From Entonaema liquescens (lineage: Eukaryota; Ascomycota; Sordariomycetes; Xylariales; Xylariaceae), in NCBI GenBank assembly GCA_902805475.1, contig CADCSX010000014.1, positions 310,001 through 374,000 of the forward strand: 64,000 nt of DNA. The letters run 5' to 3'. Under the pieces are notes generated by a model, which saw nothing but the letters and a program-made list of their open reading frames with translations, did no database searches and was not told where the DNA came from. Position numbers and translations under genes: made by a program. Below, piece by piece: positions 12,232 to 23,637 of this stretch (the stretch's first letter is position 1; each line of letters starts with the position of its first letter).

Positions 12232-13175
12232 GTATTACCCGATACTACACTGGTAGTGGATGAGACAATTAGTCCTCGTGAAGCTAAGCTCGCTACAGAT
12301 TAAGGTCCTGATTACTGACGCATTGGCGAATGCTTCCAGGACCATGTCGGATTGCCTTGTCTTGTGACAGGCTGTTTATACTATACGCATTATCGTTACG
12401 ACCTTGACTCGCGACTCATTCGAGTTCAGCTACAAAAAAAAGCACTCGACCTTGATTACGGAATGATTCAGGAGTTATTGCTGGAAGAAGAAGTTTGGAG
12501 AATTGGCTCATGAAGGAGTATTCATTCATACCCTACTCCGTTCGCTGTTTAGTACCCCGCCGCCATTCGCATCGCCTGATTAACATTTGCATCGTTATCA
12601 TATCAGTGATACCATCATAGCGCAGCATTGCCGAGTAAGTAGGCATCTAGAGTTGAGGAGTTGTTTATCGTGCACTACGGCATTATATTACTGCATCGCA
12701 TGCATGGTTTGTCGCTGAAGGTGGAGGTGGAGGAAAAGAGATGGTATTGTATATAGCTTTCGCGTTGAGAAGTCAATGAACCCCTTTTCGAAGTAAGATT
12801 TATATGGTCCAAGTATTTTATATGATACCTATGAAATTGTGAAAGTACCTAACCTAACATAAGGTAGTTAGTAGGCGTCTTATGTAAGTACTAACTAGCT
12901 CTATGTAGTTTGCGGGGGTTTTGCTATTATTAGTCGAGCTTCTGCATCATCGTCCGTTAAACTTGATACAACATACATTCAACTCTTAACGTCAACTTGC
13001 TTCCACATAATCTGATCCTTCTTCGCGAACAGAGGTGCTTACGAAAAAGTAAATGCTTATAAGTTCATCCCAATTGCTTTCGAGCTTACTACGGAATAAG
13101 TCATACGCAGCTCGACTCACTACTTTATCATCTGCTCGTCTAACAGCAGCCGTATTGAGATATCGCTTATCGGCC
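12232..13175. other. Spacer between the LON/RING gene and ECM15
   Basis: About 0.9 kb, with no supported gene. The last 150 bases before 13176 are AT-rich with pyrimidine tracts and probably hold the ECM15 promoter. Confidence 0.65.
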
Positions 13176-13936
13176 ATGGAGTATACACACGTCGCGACGC
13201 CGGAGCGGTGCTATGCTGATTTCTGTCTTATTCCCGTAAGTTGGTTGCTTTGTACCTGGCTTGCCTACGTAACTCCCGTTTTATCTACATGTCTCCTTTT
13301 TGTCTTTTTCTGTAATATACTTCTGGGCATGAAACAGAAACTTATACACATGCACATATATAGGTCGGCACAGGCAACGTCTCTGTCGCAGAGGAAGTCG
13401 CCGAGGTGCAGAAGCTACTCAAGGCGAGCGGACTCACTTACACGATGCATTCCGCGGGGACGACTGTTGGTAAGTTCAACTCGGCTCTTCCCATATTCTC
13501 TTGTTCTGTCTCTTGTTCTGTCTCTTGTTCTGTTCTCCTGTCATGTTATATATCCAATGCTAATTGGCACAATGTAGAGGGCTCATGGGACGAAGTCATG
13601 AAAGTCATCGGGCAGGCCCACAGCGTAGTCCATTCCAAAGGCGTTGTTCGCGTGCAGTCATCGATGAGAGTTGGCACTAGGTATGTTTATCTCCTTCTGT
13701 CCCTTTGACGTGGTTATAGCCTTAAACCACGCAGCCTATCCCTATTTCACTCTCATATTTTAGCCAAACTACTTATTTCCTCCTATCTATTCGTTTTCAT
13801 CTTTATTTCTACCCGCGCATGTCAAATGCAATATCGACTAGTTGACTAATATCATTATCTTACTCTCCTTAGGACGGACAAGAAGCAGACGGCGGCAGAC
13901 AAAGTCAAGCGTGTCGAAGATTTGTTGGCCAAATAA
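13176..13936 (+). CDS. ecm15: ECM15-like protein, UPF0045/MTH1187 thiamine-binding fold
   Basis: Small cytosolic protein of the MTH1187/YkoF-like family (yeast Ecm15), a ferredoxin-like fold reported to bind thiamine. Four exons: 13176-13235, 13364-13469, 13578-13680 and 13873-13936, all with clean GTAAGT/GTATGT donors and TAG acceptors. Together they give 110 residues, the family length. Recognisable segments are YADFCLIPVGTGNVSVAEEV, TYTMHSAGTTVEGSWDEV, KVIGQAHSVVHSKGVVRV, QSSMRVGTRTDKKQTA and the closing KVKRVEDLLAK. Start chosen at the ATG 13176, which gives a short MEYTHVATPERC leader before the conserved YADFCLIP strand. Three introns in a 333-base coding sequence is dense. Intron 2 contains a tandem repeat (13494-13536). 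The gene faces the CCDC47 gene tail to tail, with 376 bases between stops. Confidence 0.93.
13494..13536. repeat. Tandem TCTTGTTCTG-type repeat inside ECM15 intron 2
   Basis: About three copies of a 13-base unit (TCTTGTTCTGTCT-like) lie within intron 2 of ECM15. They are pyrimidine-rich and probably serve as part of the polypyrimidine stretch. Copy number may vary between strains. Confidence 0.85.
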
Positions 13937-14312
13937 GCCACAAGCTAGTGAGCATTATCTGCTTTGATGTGAGAGCATGCATTTCAGTTAACTTGAAGGT
14001 AGGAGGCTATAGCAAATGCAATGAATATAGACTTAAAACATTTCCATCTCGGCAAATAACATAGAGCGATTGGTAATGATATAACCAGTTTCATACATTT
14101 ACTCAAATAGAGGCTTCTAGCGTACACTTAATAAGTCTCACGCCGCGTATCTTCTTACTACATATACAAGTTAAAGATTACTTGGATTCGACGACGACAG
14201 TAGAATTCGACGCGAATACATGCCCTTGTTTCTTTCTAACCTTGATGCGGTCAGGGACAGTGAGCATCTGTACTTCTTTGCGCCTTACTTTCGCATCTCT
14301 TAGTTGCGCGCG
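13937..14312. other. Tail-to-tail spacer between ECM15 and CCDC47
   Basis: 376 bases holding the 3' ends of both convergent genes. Read on the minus strand, the first 44 codons after the CCDC47 stop stay open (see findings). No separate gene is supported. Confidence 0.6.
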
Positions 14313-15901
14313 CTACGCGCGAACAGTCTGCTTCTTTGATGACTTGCGCAGCTCCTTCTCCCTCTCCTTTTCGAGGTACTTCTTCTGGGCCTTCGCGTCT
14401 AGGGCGTTAAGCTCAGCGTCGCGCTTGGCTTTCCTTGCCCTGTCGCGCTCAGCCTGTCGTTCCTCGGCCTTCTCCTCTTCGGCTGCCTTCTGGATCTGCT
14501 TGATGGTCTCGTCTCGGACCACCTTGATCTTACGTAGGATTTCGGGTCGGAAGTGGGCCGACGACGCCAGCTGATCCGGGATCCGTACGAAGTAGGCGAG
14601 GAGAGGAGCAAGATCATCGTAGTTGTTAGACGAAGGGAGCCGGTATCGTAGGTAGACACGCTTGCGAGGAATCGTCTCATCTATCCTATAATATTGTTAG
14701 CAATGATCCTCGTTGAGGTACTCGTAGTCTTGGATATGTGTAATCGCTTCCACTTGTACAACTGACCGCCGGCGGCCGGCTAAAGATACAACTATTGAAA
14801 AGGGGACGCTTACTTTGTGGGCTTGTCAACGGGTTGATCGCTGATGATGAGGTAGTCAAATAAATCGCCAGCTTGCTTGATGGCCGAGGCAAGCTCGTCG
14901 GTCAGTAGTAGTTGGGTGATCTCAGCACTCTCACTCATGACAGTTGTCCAGATGGGCAACTTGGCATTATCCTTGGTAAAGGTAATAGACAAGTCATAGC
15001 GGTCTTCTCGAAGCTTCTTCATCTTATCCTTATTGACAATGGCCCAGACAAACCCGTCGAACGAGCTCTTAGAGTCCTTACTTCTTAACTCGGCAGCGCC
15101 TGGTAAGCCAGGTACGATCTGAGCCTCCTTACCGTCGAAGGGGTAGATAGCGGCTTCAACAGCATCCTCCGGGGCGGCAAAGCTGTCGAAGAAGAAACTC
15201 AAGGCGGTCTCCAAAGCAGTCATTACAGGGTTGAAGCGCTTCTTCAGAGTCAATTTGACGTCCATGAACGCGACATTCTGTCGACCAGTCGCATAACTTG
15301 CATACTCGAACAAGCTTTTGGCTTTTAGCAACTTCTCAGGCTCTTGGCTAGATTGCTGTGGCACTCCGCTAAAGCCAACAAGCGCAAATTCACCGGTGAG
15401 GATCGGAGCATGGGCCTTGATCCATGCTCTCGCCTTGGCGCGGTTGAGCTTCGTGCCGATGAAGTGTAGAGTGAAGATGACAGCAATTATTACCAAGATG
15501 ATACCCTCAGCTCGGAAATCACTTAGGCTATAGCGCTCATGAATATTGTACCATTTCGTATACGGGACGCCAGTGGGCGCAGGGCCACCGAGACCGGCAC
15601 CACCAGGGACAGTCTCGAATGGTACGGGTGCTGGTGAAGGCGCATCGGCAAAGTCTGCAAAGTCTAGAGAGTTTGGTGTTAGTCATGTATGTAATGAGAT
15701 GTACTAGCAGAAGAATTGAAGTCTAATAGTTGTATATTTGTTGGGGATTCGACTTCTGGCTAGGTGTCCAAGTGGCAATTCCCTGTCGCGAAGCTTTGCG
15801 AATGCGATTTGGGATATATATAGCTTACCTGAATCGGCGGAGGGAACCGGAGTAGCAGAAGATTTACTACCTCCGACAATGTTCTTTAAAAAGTCCGCCA
15901 T
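14313..15901 (-). CDS. CCDC47 homologue (DUF1682), ER membrane PAT-complex type protein
   Basis: Fungal member of the CCDC47/DUF1682 family. In animals CCDC47 is an ER protein of the PAT complex that chaperones multipass membrane proteins and binds calcium. Exons on the minus strand: 15901-15829, 15663-14814 and 14685-14313, giving 431 residues. One transmembrane span (GIILVIIAVIFTLHFIG) follows a Pro/Ala-rich lumen-type segment. Then comes the DUF1682 core (KAHAPILTGEFALVGFSG, FMDVKLTLKKRF, SFDGFVWAIVNKDKMKKLRED, YDLSITFTKDNAKLP, ELASAIKQAGDLFDYLIISDQP). It closes with IDETIPRKRVYLRYRLP and a long basic/acidic coiled-coil tail (RDETIKQIQKAAEEEKAEER...KKYLEKEREKELRKSSKKQTVRA). Introns carry GTAAGC donors and TAG acceptors. 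The ATG sits about 480 bases from the ATG of the divergent haspin gene. No frame damage seen. Confidence 0.92.
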
Positions 15902-16383
15902 GGTTGCGAGACTCGTCGCGAGATTTTGGTGTGCGCGGCGAGGTTGAGGGAAGAGGAGTGGAGATTCGAGGTTCAAGAGACGTGGAACATTTTGGAGCTT
16001 CTCTACTTCTGGGTTTCTGGGTAGCAATCTCCAATAATCGCTTAATTACCTAACCTACCTAAACTCACCCCCAAACCCGCAAAACTTAAACCATAACCTA
16101 AACCGCGGAATTGGAACGTGCACACCCAAGAGTTGGGGTTTTGGGGAGGTTACTCCACATTTAGCTATGATTGTGGCTTGAACTTTGACTTCGTGGCTCA
16201 AATCAATGCGCTTGATTAGACCCGTCACCCGTTACCCGTTACCCGGCAACCTGTAGATAAAGGTCAAAGGGTTCAAAGCCAATAATTACATGTATCAACA
16301 TCAATGTCAAAACGTATCTAAACGAAAATTTAATAGACCATGATTGTCATTGGAACAAAACAGAGAGAACAACTGAAGAGAAA
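15902..16383. promoter_or_regulatory. Shared intergenic promoter region of CCDC47 and haspin
   Basis: 482 bases between two divergent start codons. It must hold both promoters unless one lies in a leader intron. It includes tandem ACCCGTT words near 16223-16242 and a CCTAACCTACC stretch near 16048. No defined binding site is claimed. Confidence 0.5.
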
Positions 16384-18051
16384 ATGTCGAAACAAACTTC
16401 CATACGTAAATATGGGAAGCAATCTAAGAAACCCAAAGCCGATCGTTTATTTGTCGACTTACCACGAACTCCGATGCGGAATCAGCCTCAAAGGATGATA
16501 AAAGAACAGGATGATGATGCATCAGATAAAAAAGGGTTAGAGGAATTGGTTGGAGGGATATCTACTATGCGGATAGATGACCAAAACATTGCACCTCCAG
16601 ATTCACTCAGACGCTCTCCCAGACGAAAAGAGCAAAATGCTCTCCTTAAACCACCAGCACCCCTTACCCCGGCCAAACTTCGAAAAGTGCCAGTCATAAG
16701 CCCACCTAGACCCGAAACCCAGGAACAACATAAGAACGGAGAGACAAAGAAGGAATTACAAGTGCTGTCATGGTTGGACATATGCCCACCAGGCGATAAG
16801 ATCGTCAAGATAGCGGAGGCTTCTTACGCGGAAGTCTACCGCGTGACGAACGAACGCGGAACCAGCATTATTAAAGTAATCCGGATGGAATCACCGATAA
16901 AAGCACAAACAAAAACTCAACAAAAAGCAGGGCTTGTGGACGAAGAACCACACTCGGAATCGGACTTGATGGGCGAATTGAAGATTTCGGAATGGCTTGC
17001 TGACATCCCGGGCTTCGTCGTCTACAAAGAAAGATATATAGTTCAGGGGAAGGCTTGCAAGGAATTACTGGAAACACACCAGACATTCCATAAGAAGCTA
17101 AAACGACAAGACCCAGATAGGCTTCAGTTCTACCCATCGCCGAGCCGATACTTGGATGGCACGAAGTTCTTGGTGGTTGAACTGGGTGACGCAGGCACGG
17201 CACTTGAAGATTTTACCCTGGAGTCGACCGACCAACTATGGGACATATTCTTCCACGTTGCTATTGCGCTTGCCCGCGCCGAAGCTCACATAGAATTTGA
17301 GGTTAGTGGATCACGTCACACCTGTCTTGACTCTTTAAACTAATGATATTAGCATCGGGATCTTCACGAAGGAAACTTATGTATCCGCAGAATATCTGAA
17401 CCAGTCCCCGCGGTGGATCGGGGGCGTTCTAGTTGTTTTGGATTTTCTGGTCTTGACGTGACAATCCTAGACTACGGGCTCTCTCGAGCTCACGCCGACT
17501 ACCAAGATGAAGATTCGCTACCAATTGCTTATGATCTGGAAAGAGATCTAAGCATCTTCACCAGCGAACACGCACCTCAGTGTGAGGTGTACAGGCGCAT
17601 GAGATCTTTCATGTTACGAGGGGACCGAGTATGCCTCCCTCCAAAAAGTCACAAAATACCCTACGAATTGGGGATCGAGGGCCCAATATGTTGGGCCCAG
17701 CACGAACCATACACGAATGTCCTATGGCTCGCATACATATATCAGTGGATGGTAAAGCATTTCAAGGGGCCCAAAAAAGAGGTCAATGCCTTTAAACGTG
17801 CCACGAAGGAATTTTGGACGTATCTCGACCCCGATGCGGCCGACGGTGTGCCCGGCTTCGGAAGTGCTAGCGATATTGTGAGGTTCGCACTAGAGTCTGG
17901 ATGGGTAGAGGAGGAGCAGTTAATGGGTGTCAGGGATGAAGTTGAGAAATCGATACTGTCGGTTTTGACGACGAACGAGATAGACGAAGAGACTTTTGCG
18001 GAGGCATATCTGAGAAGGTCACCTAGGAGACGCCAACGAGATGCGGTGTAA
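16384..18051 (+). CDS. Haspin-family serine/threonine kinase (histone H3 Thr3 kinase)
   Basis: Atypical kinase of the haspin family, which phosphorylates histone H3 on Thr3 at centromeres in mitosis and so recruits the Aurora B complex. Two exons, 16384-17301 and 17353-18051 (51-base intron GTTAGT...TTAG), 538 residues. The N-terminal 125 residues are basic and low-complexity with two SPRR-type motifs, as in nuclear chromatin-binding proteins. The kinase domain follows: glycine-loop-like SYAEVYRV, lysine 164 in SIIKVIRM, the haspin insertion SESDLMGELKISEWL, the catalytic loop HRDLHEGNL (residues 307-315), and DYGLSRA in place of DFG, as usual for haspins. Haspin C-lobe blocks follow (AYDLERDLSIFTS, NVLWLAYIYQWM, FWTYLDPDAADGVPGFGSASDIVRFAL). 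The C-terminus again carries RRSPRRRQRD. All catalytic residues appear intact. Confidence 0.93.
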
Positions 18052-21049
18052 GCAGGCGGAGATAGACGTGTCAGTTAATTGGCGTTCTGGCTAAAGGGTT
18101 TACATACAGGATCGAGGTCATGGGCAGGCGTTTCACAGCGGTAGCGAGGGCTAGGGAAGGTATACAGGGATACCATTTGATACATTTAAATTGTTAATCA
18201 CCACCGAATGGTTGTTATGCAGCTTTCTTGATTTGATGTCGATCAATGGGGATAATAACAGAACTAGACATATTCACTAAGAGCTTATATGCTACTCTGC
18301 TATAATACCGATCTCAATACCCGGAGGTTTTACCAAGGACGGCTATTCGAAAGTCATATTTCACCGCTAGATGATTCAAGACATGCGTTCCTATATACGA
18401 GTCGGCCAACCAGATAGTCTCGGAGACAAAGGCGCTATCGGACTGCCAGCCCGGACAGAAGGCACACATTCCGAGTAATTCTGAGTAGCAGATGTCCATA
18501 TATCGAGCCCGGGAACCGACATACGATATATTAGTATATTGAATCTACGTCATCCGATATTCACCTAGTCTCTTTTCATAGAACCAATATCATCTAGACA
18601 CGCGAGTTACGTAGTATAGCTTTAGTACGACGTAGCGCAACGGGAGCTATTAATATAATTATAGAAATATTTATTACCTCTAGCCTACGGGGAGACCACG
18701 CGTCACCTGAACTCACCTGATGCGATGCGAACTATGTAAATTAGCTATGTATTTGGCCCTATCCCATCGGTGAAGCGTCTAATGCGACTAAGATATTGTT
18801 GGTTATAAAGTTGTGGTGGCTATGCACGCCCCCATGGAAGATGGGAAATGGGGGTTTCGCGCCAAGTAAAGATCAGCGTTTACCAGAATCGGTTGGAACG
18901 CAGATCAGGTTTTCCCAGCCGCGCGCAACGGCAAGGCGGGTGTGCCTTGGATTTTCCCTTTCCTTTTCTTCTTTTTTTCAGCTCGCCCACTCACCCGGGC
19001 TGGGATAAATACGATGCTTGAAGTTTCCATCGGCATGGTAAACAATAGCCAATGTAACATCGTGTCCCGTCGCCTTAGGCGGGCCTTACATCGGTACTAA
19101 ATATGTTTAAAGCTCCTGGGAATATTTCAAGTTTTTTCGAGATAATGCGTACGCGTATTATTACTACGTATGCATATGCTCGGCTTAAGGGTTGACCACA
19201 TGCCCCTTTCGACACGAAGTTGTTCAAGACAAACAATTGTTCGTCTGCAGCAAGGGCATCGTTGGGCACCTACTCCTTACCGAGGCTCATGTGTATGTGG
19301 TAAGCAAATGAATGAATATTATGTAAGTACCTTGGTTAGAGGTTGGTAAGTTCCAAATAGTGGCATGAAATTCCCATTTCGAATAGCTTTTGGTTTTATT
19401 TAACATTATGTAACCTTAAGGGTTGGGTGTACCAAGAAAGTACCAAGATCAATGCCAAGTAAAAGGGGTCTTAGGAGAGTTATGAATAGTATAATGCTAC
19501 CAGGGCTGCCAGGTACCAACCCTATACCTACCAATAGCGGTAGCATCCGGTCTGTAGGACCAATGGGACAACACGGACATTGAAGTCTATCCTCGATGAC
19601 CCATATTAGTGCGTTTCAGATCCTGCCCGATTTTATTGGAGATGAAATATAGGTACAGAGTGACTTCGTACCTTACAGACCTGGGGAGTTGTGGCCTTGC
19701 TTTTTTTTTTTTTATCGTTCTTTTATTAAAGGGGAAAATGATCTGCAACCTCTTGTCGTCATCCCACTAAAGTGGCTCTCAAGTTCTGGCCCGCTTCGAT
19801 TCCTCGACAAGGCGGAAGAACAAGAACATGGCTGCCATACTGGGAATATGGAAACAAAACGAAACTTGGATCCTAGTTGGTCTAGTCAAATCGATCCCAG
19901 GCCTTTATCGATCCCTCAGTCCCTCCGTAATCTTCAGTTCATCAAGTTCCATAAGAAAAAGGAGCTGAGCGGGGACGAACAAGATGAACAAGATGGAGGG
20001 ACCCTCTGTTTTTGAAGAGGAACCTTTTTTAATCACGCATTAAAATAGGGGAGAATATAGGAATGTAGGAATGTAGGTCTTGTATGTTTCTCCCACTACG
20101 GGCCAATTACTTACATAAATCAGGTACTTACATATGTTTACGTAGGTTAGTTAGTAAGAGAGGATACGCCCTTTTCTTTCTTAACCACCCAAAGAGAGAC
20201 AGGAAAGGTTACTTTTCCCGACTCTAATAAATCTTTAAATTTCTGTCGTCTCTCTTTCTCGGTGATATTGGGGCGGATTTGCCGCTAGGTCTGCCATTCC
20301 CCTGCATGACGAATCGACGAATAACTTCGCGCCAGCCATTCTTCGACTAGCGTGTCATGGGAGGATTGGCCTATCACGTAATGTCTTTCCAACTTAAGCC
20401 AGTCCAGCTCGACCTACCAAAATCCACCAAAGCCCACCAACCCCTTTTCGATCTCCACCTTCACGTCAACATACCTTGTCTTCCATGCCATGTCTGAATT
20501 ACTGAATTACACCTGCATAAGGTACCGGAGCTATCAGATGGTTTCTATTTTTCTTGCCGAGCGGCCAGGCGGCCTAGCCATCGCTAGCACACCACAGGTC
20601 ACCACAGGCCACCACAGGCCACACCACACAGGAAATCCACAGGCTGAAAGATCATGGTCCACTAATTAATATACGAACCCTCCTCGGTAGTCTTCTGATT
20701 TTTTTTCCTTTCTCTCCCTCTCTCCGCCTCTTCACCTCCATCCGCGGTATTGGGTTTTAACCGTTCATTCATTTGCTTGTCAACTCTCACACTCTTTCAG
20801 TGCTCCGCCGGCTGAGTCTACCGTTCATTTACCAAACAAATATTTGTTTGTCCCTTCTTTCTTGGACTGGTACCCACTGTCAACGCTCAAGTCGAGATAT
20901 TGAATCACCGCTCATAGACTCCACGTCAGACAATCTTTATTAAAGCTTGTTCCGGTGTCAGCATTTGAAGAATTTCATTCTCTTAAGACAAAGTTACAGT
21001 TGCCCATCACATACCTAAGTACCTAAGGCATACGAAAAGGGAAGCAGAT
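18052..21049. other. Spacer between haspin and the DUF1996 gene
   Basis: About 3 kb without a supported gene. It contains a T tract at 19702-19713, a CCACAGG-type direct repeat (20589-20625) and, from about 20690 to 21049, pyrimidine-rich DNA followed by an A-rich leader ending at the DUF1996 start. That arrangement fits a strong promoter for a secreted protein. Confidence 0.65.
20583..20632. repeat. Degenerate CACCACAGG tandem repeat
   Basis: Several adjacent copies of CACCACAGG with T/C variants, about 460 bases upstream of the DUF1996 gene. Simple sequence with no assigned role. Confidence 0.8.
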
Positions 21050-22700
21050 ATGAAGTATACTACTATTGGTGCGCTAGCCTCCGTGGCCGCCACGGCTGTG
21101 GCAGACAAGACGGACTCTACCTTCGCCGTCCTTCACTTTACCGGCCAGCACAAGTTCTTGACCGAGGGTCCCATCGATCCCGTCGTCAACCCTGGAAAGC
21201 AAGCAACCCATTATCACAGTATCATGGGAGGTAGCAACTTCGGCATTAACACTCGGGGTGACGATCTCCTAGATTCTGAGTGTACTACCACTACTATCAA
21301 GAACGACAAGAGCAACTACTGGGTTCCGTCTCTCTTCTTCCAGGATCCCAAGGATGGCCACTTCGAAAAGGTTCCTCTATTTTACATGAACGTATACTAC
21401 TTGTACGTTTTCCAAATATGACACCCGTATGCAAGGTATGTTTAACTAACATATGATTAGTTTCGAGCCCACTAATGGCACTCTCGAGCCGTTCCCCGTC
21501 GGCCTGAAGATGTTGAGTGGTGATGTCGACACCAGGGACCCTCCTAAGTTCGGTGGTGGAGGCAATGTTGACCCTACCAGGGGTCCAATCCAGCCAGTTC
21601 AATGGACTTGCCCTCGCCAGAGCTACGACCCTCCGTCCTACCCTGTGGACTCGGATGGAACTACTGCCGGTCTCCAGGACCCCCAAAACCAGGGCGCAGG
21701 TGCGGGTTTCCCCCTTTACGACTGCGACGGCACCTATTCTCCTCTTCGTCAGGACATCCACTTTCCTTCTTGCTACAACCCCGAAGTTGGTCTTGACGAC
21801 TACAAGAACAACATGGCATGGCCGACCCCTGAAAATGGACTGCTAACTTGCCCCGCCGGATGGATCCATGTTCCTCACCTTTTCTATGAAGTATACTGGG
21901 ATACCCCTTCGTTCAAGGATAGGTGGACTCCCGATGGAAAGACCCAGCCTTTCGTGTTGTCTAACGGAGATGCCACTGGTTACAGCTCCCACGGTGACTT
22001 CATCTCCGGTTGGGACCAGCACACCCTCAAGACCATTATCGATACTTGCAATGTTGGTACTCTCGGCATGGAGAACTGCCCCGACATCCCTGGCGGTGTC
22101 AACGATAACCAGGACTGCACCATCGAGCCTGCTATTGGTACCCTAGTAAAGGCCTCGGAGATTCTCAAGTCTCTGCCTCTCGACTGCCCTGTCACCGGTT
22201 GGGGCAAGGGTGGTTCTTCCAGCGGCTCCCACTCTGGCTCAGACTCTTCGTCGGAGCAACCTGCTGCCACCTCGAGCGTGAGTAGCTCCCGGACCCATAT
22301 GTTTCCCTTCCCAACCTGTTTCGGTGCCTTGTTCTTTTGTCTCTTGAACATGATTTAGTACCAGAAAAAGGTCCAAATTTGTAAACCTCATTACTAACTC
22401 TGGATCCCATAGTACCCGGCAAGCAGTGTCGCCCAGGAGTCGGAATCGGCCCCTACCGGAAATGCCTACATTGAGCTGCCCAGCTCGTCCGCCGCGGCCG
22501 CAGCACCTGAAGTCACCGCTGCTGCTATCACCCCCGCCGAGGAATCGACCGAGGCGACTGACCCCAACGTCGCAACCGTTTGGGATGTTGTGTATGTCAC
22601 TGAGACCACCACGGCGAAGGTCGAGGCTACGCCTGCTGCCCGCCGACGCCGCTCTCACGGCCACGGCCACATCAAGCGCCACCAGCACGGCCGTCAATAA
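21050..22700 (+). CDS. Secreted DUF1996-domain protein
   Basis: Fungal secreted protein of the DUF1996 family, function not established. Exons 21050-21402, 21461-22277 and 22413-22700; introns start GTACGT and GTGAGT and end TTAG and ATAG; 485 residues. A signal peptide is predicted (MKYTTIGALASVAATAVA, cleavage before DKTDS). DUF1996 hallmarks follow: the HYHSIMGGSNFG region, CTTTTIKNDKSNYWVP, MNVYYFFEPTNGTLEPFP, GLKMLSGD, RQDIHFPSCYNP, LTCPAGWIHVPHLFYEVYWDT, WTPDGKTQPFVLSNGDATGYSSHGDF, and GWDQHTLKTIIDTC. Conserved Cys and His residues suggest disulfides and possibly a metal site, as inferred for the family. A Ser/Gly linker and an Ala/Pro-rich region with VWDVVYVTETTTAK follow. The protein ends in an unusual Arg/His-rich tail (SHGHGHIKRHQHGRQ). 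No GPI signal is seen. Confidence 0.92.
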
Positions 22701-23637
22701 GCTATCACGCGAGTAGCCGATCAGTCAGTTATTTGATTCTATGTCCATACACGACTTTCTAGGGATTGCGTGGCGCTGTCGAGGGTTGGTCGCATCATAG
22801 AGGATCCATGGGAGGGCATGTGATACAGGGACGCTTGTGATTTGCTTTTTTATTCTTGGATATGCTTGAATATGTAAGGGCACAAAGGCCTGCGAGGCAT
22901 ATTAAATTCAGCGACACTTCGCTACATGATACCTTGTTGAGCTGCCAAACGGGAATATACTTGGAAAATTGGGCGATATACGGGGTTGCTCTCACGAGAC
23001 ACGTATCGCGCGCTCGTCTTCGCTTCTCGATGTATCATATTCGTATACAATCTATGAACATTATTGTTCGATTTTGACTATACAACTGCATAGAACGGAG
23101 TAGAAAACTCTCTGGTAGACTTCAAGCGATTATATTTACCAATTTAATTTCTTCCTGTGATCTACGCCTTCACATTTAGGGCCTGTGCCCATTGTAATAC
23201 CATTTAGCAGTAAGGAACTTTTAGTAGACCTAGATACTAGGCAGTTAATCAGCTTATACAACCTCTGTATGCTATTTATGGAAAGGTATCCGATTTCAAC
23301 CAGGCATATAATTGATGTAGTGGGTGAATTTTCCTATTCATAGATCCTGCCGAATTGCTCTAGATGAGATTCATAAAAAGGGCGGGCTCTATCTCACGTA
23401 TTAAATAACGTAAAAGGTCGGCCGTGTAAAAGTACCTACTTAAAAGACCACAGATGTACTCACGATATTAGATGATTGAATTTTGATGAACAGACTAAAA
23501 GCCCAATGTCATAATCTAGGTGTAGTCTTATATATAAATTAATTGCCTAAACACTTCTCTCCATTTAATGTATATGCCGCGGTTCTTGTAAGATGGGAAA
23601 CAAATTGGGTATTAATCTTCTGAATTGCTATTCCAAC
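22701..23637. other. Tail-to-tail spacer between DUF1996 and RCM1
   Basis: About 0.9 kb of AT-rich DNA holding two convergent 3' ends. Short open frames here lack any family signal. Confidence 0.65.

Noticed and set aside
14182..14574. 130-codon plus-strand frame opposite CCDC47
   Set aside because: Antisense shadow of the charged coiled-coil tail; composition Ser/Arg/Leu-rich as expected for a shadow.
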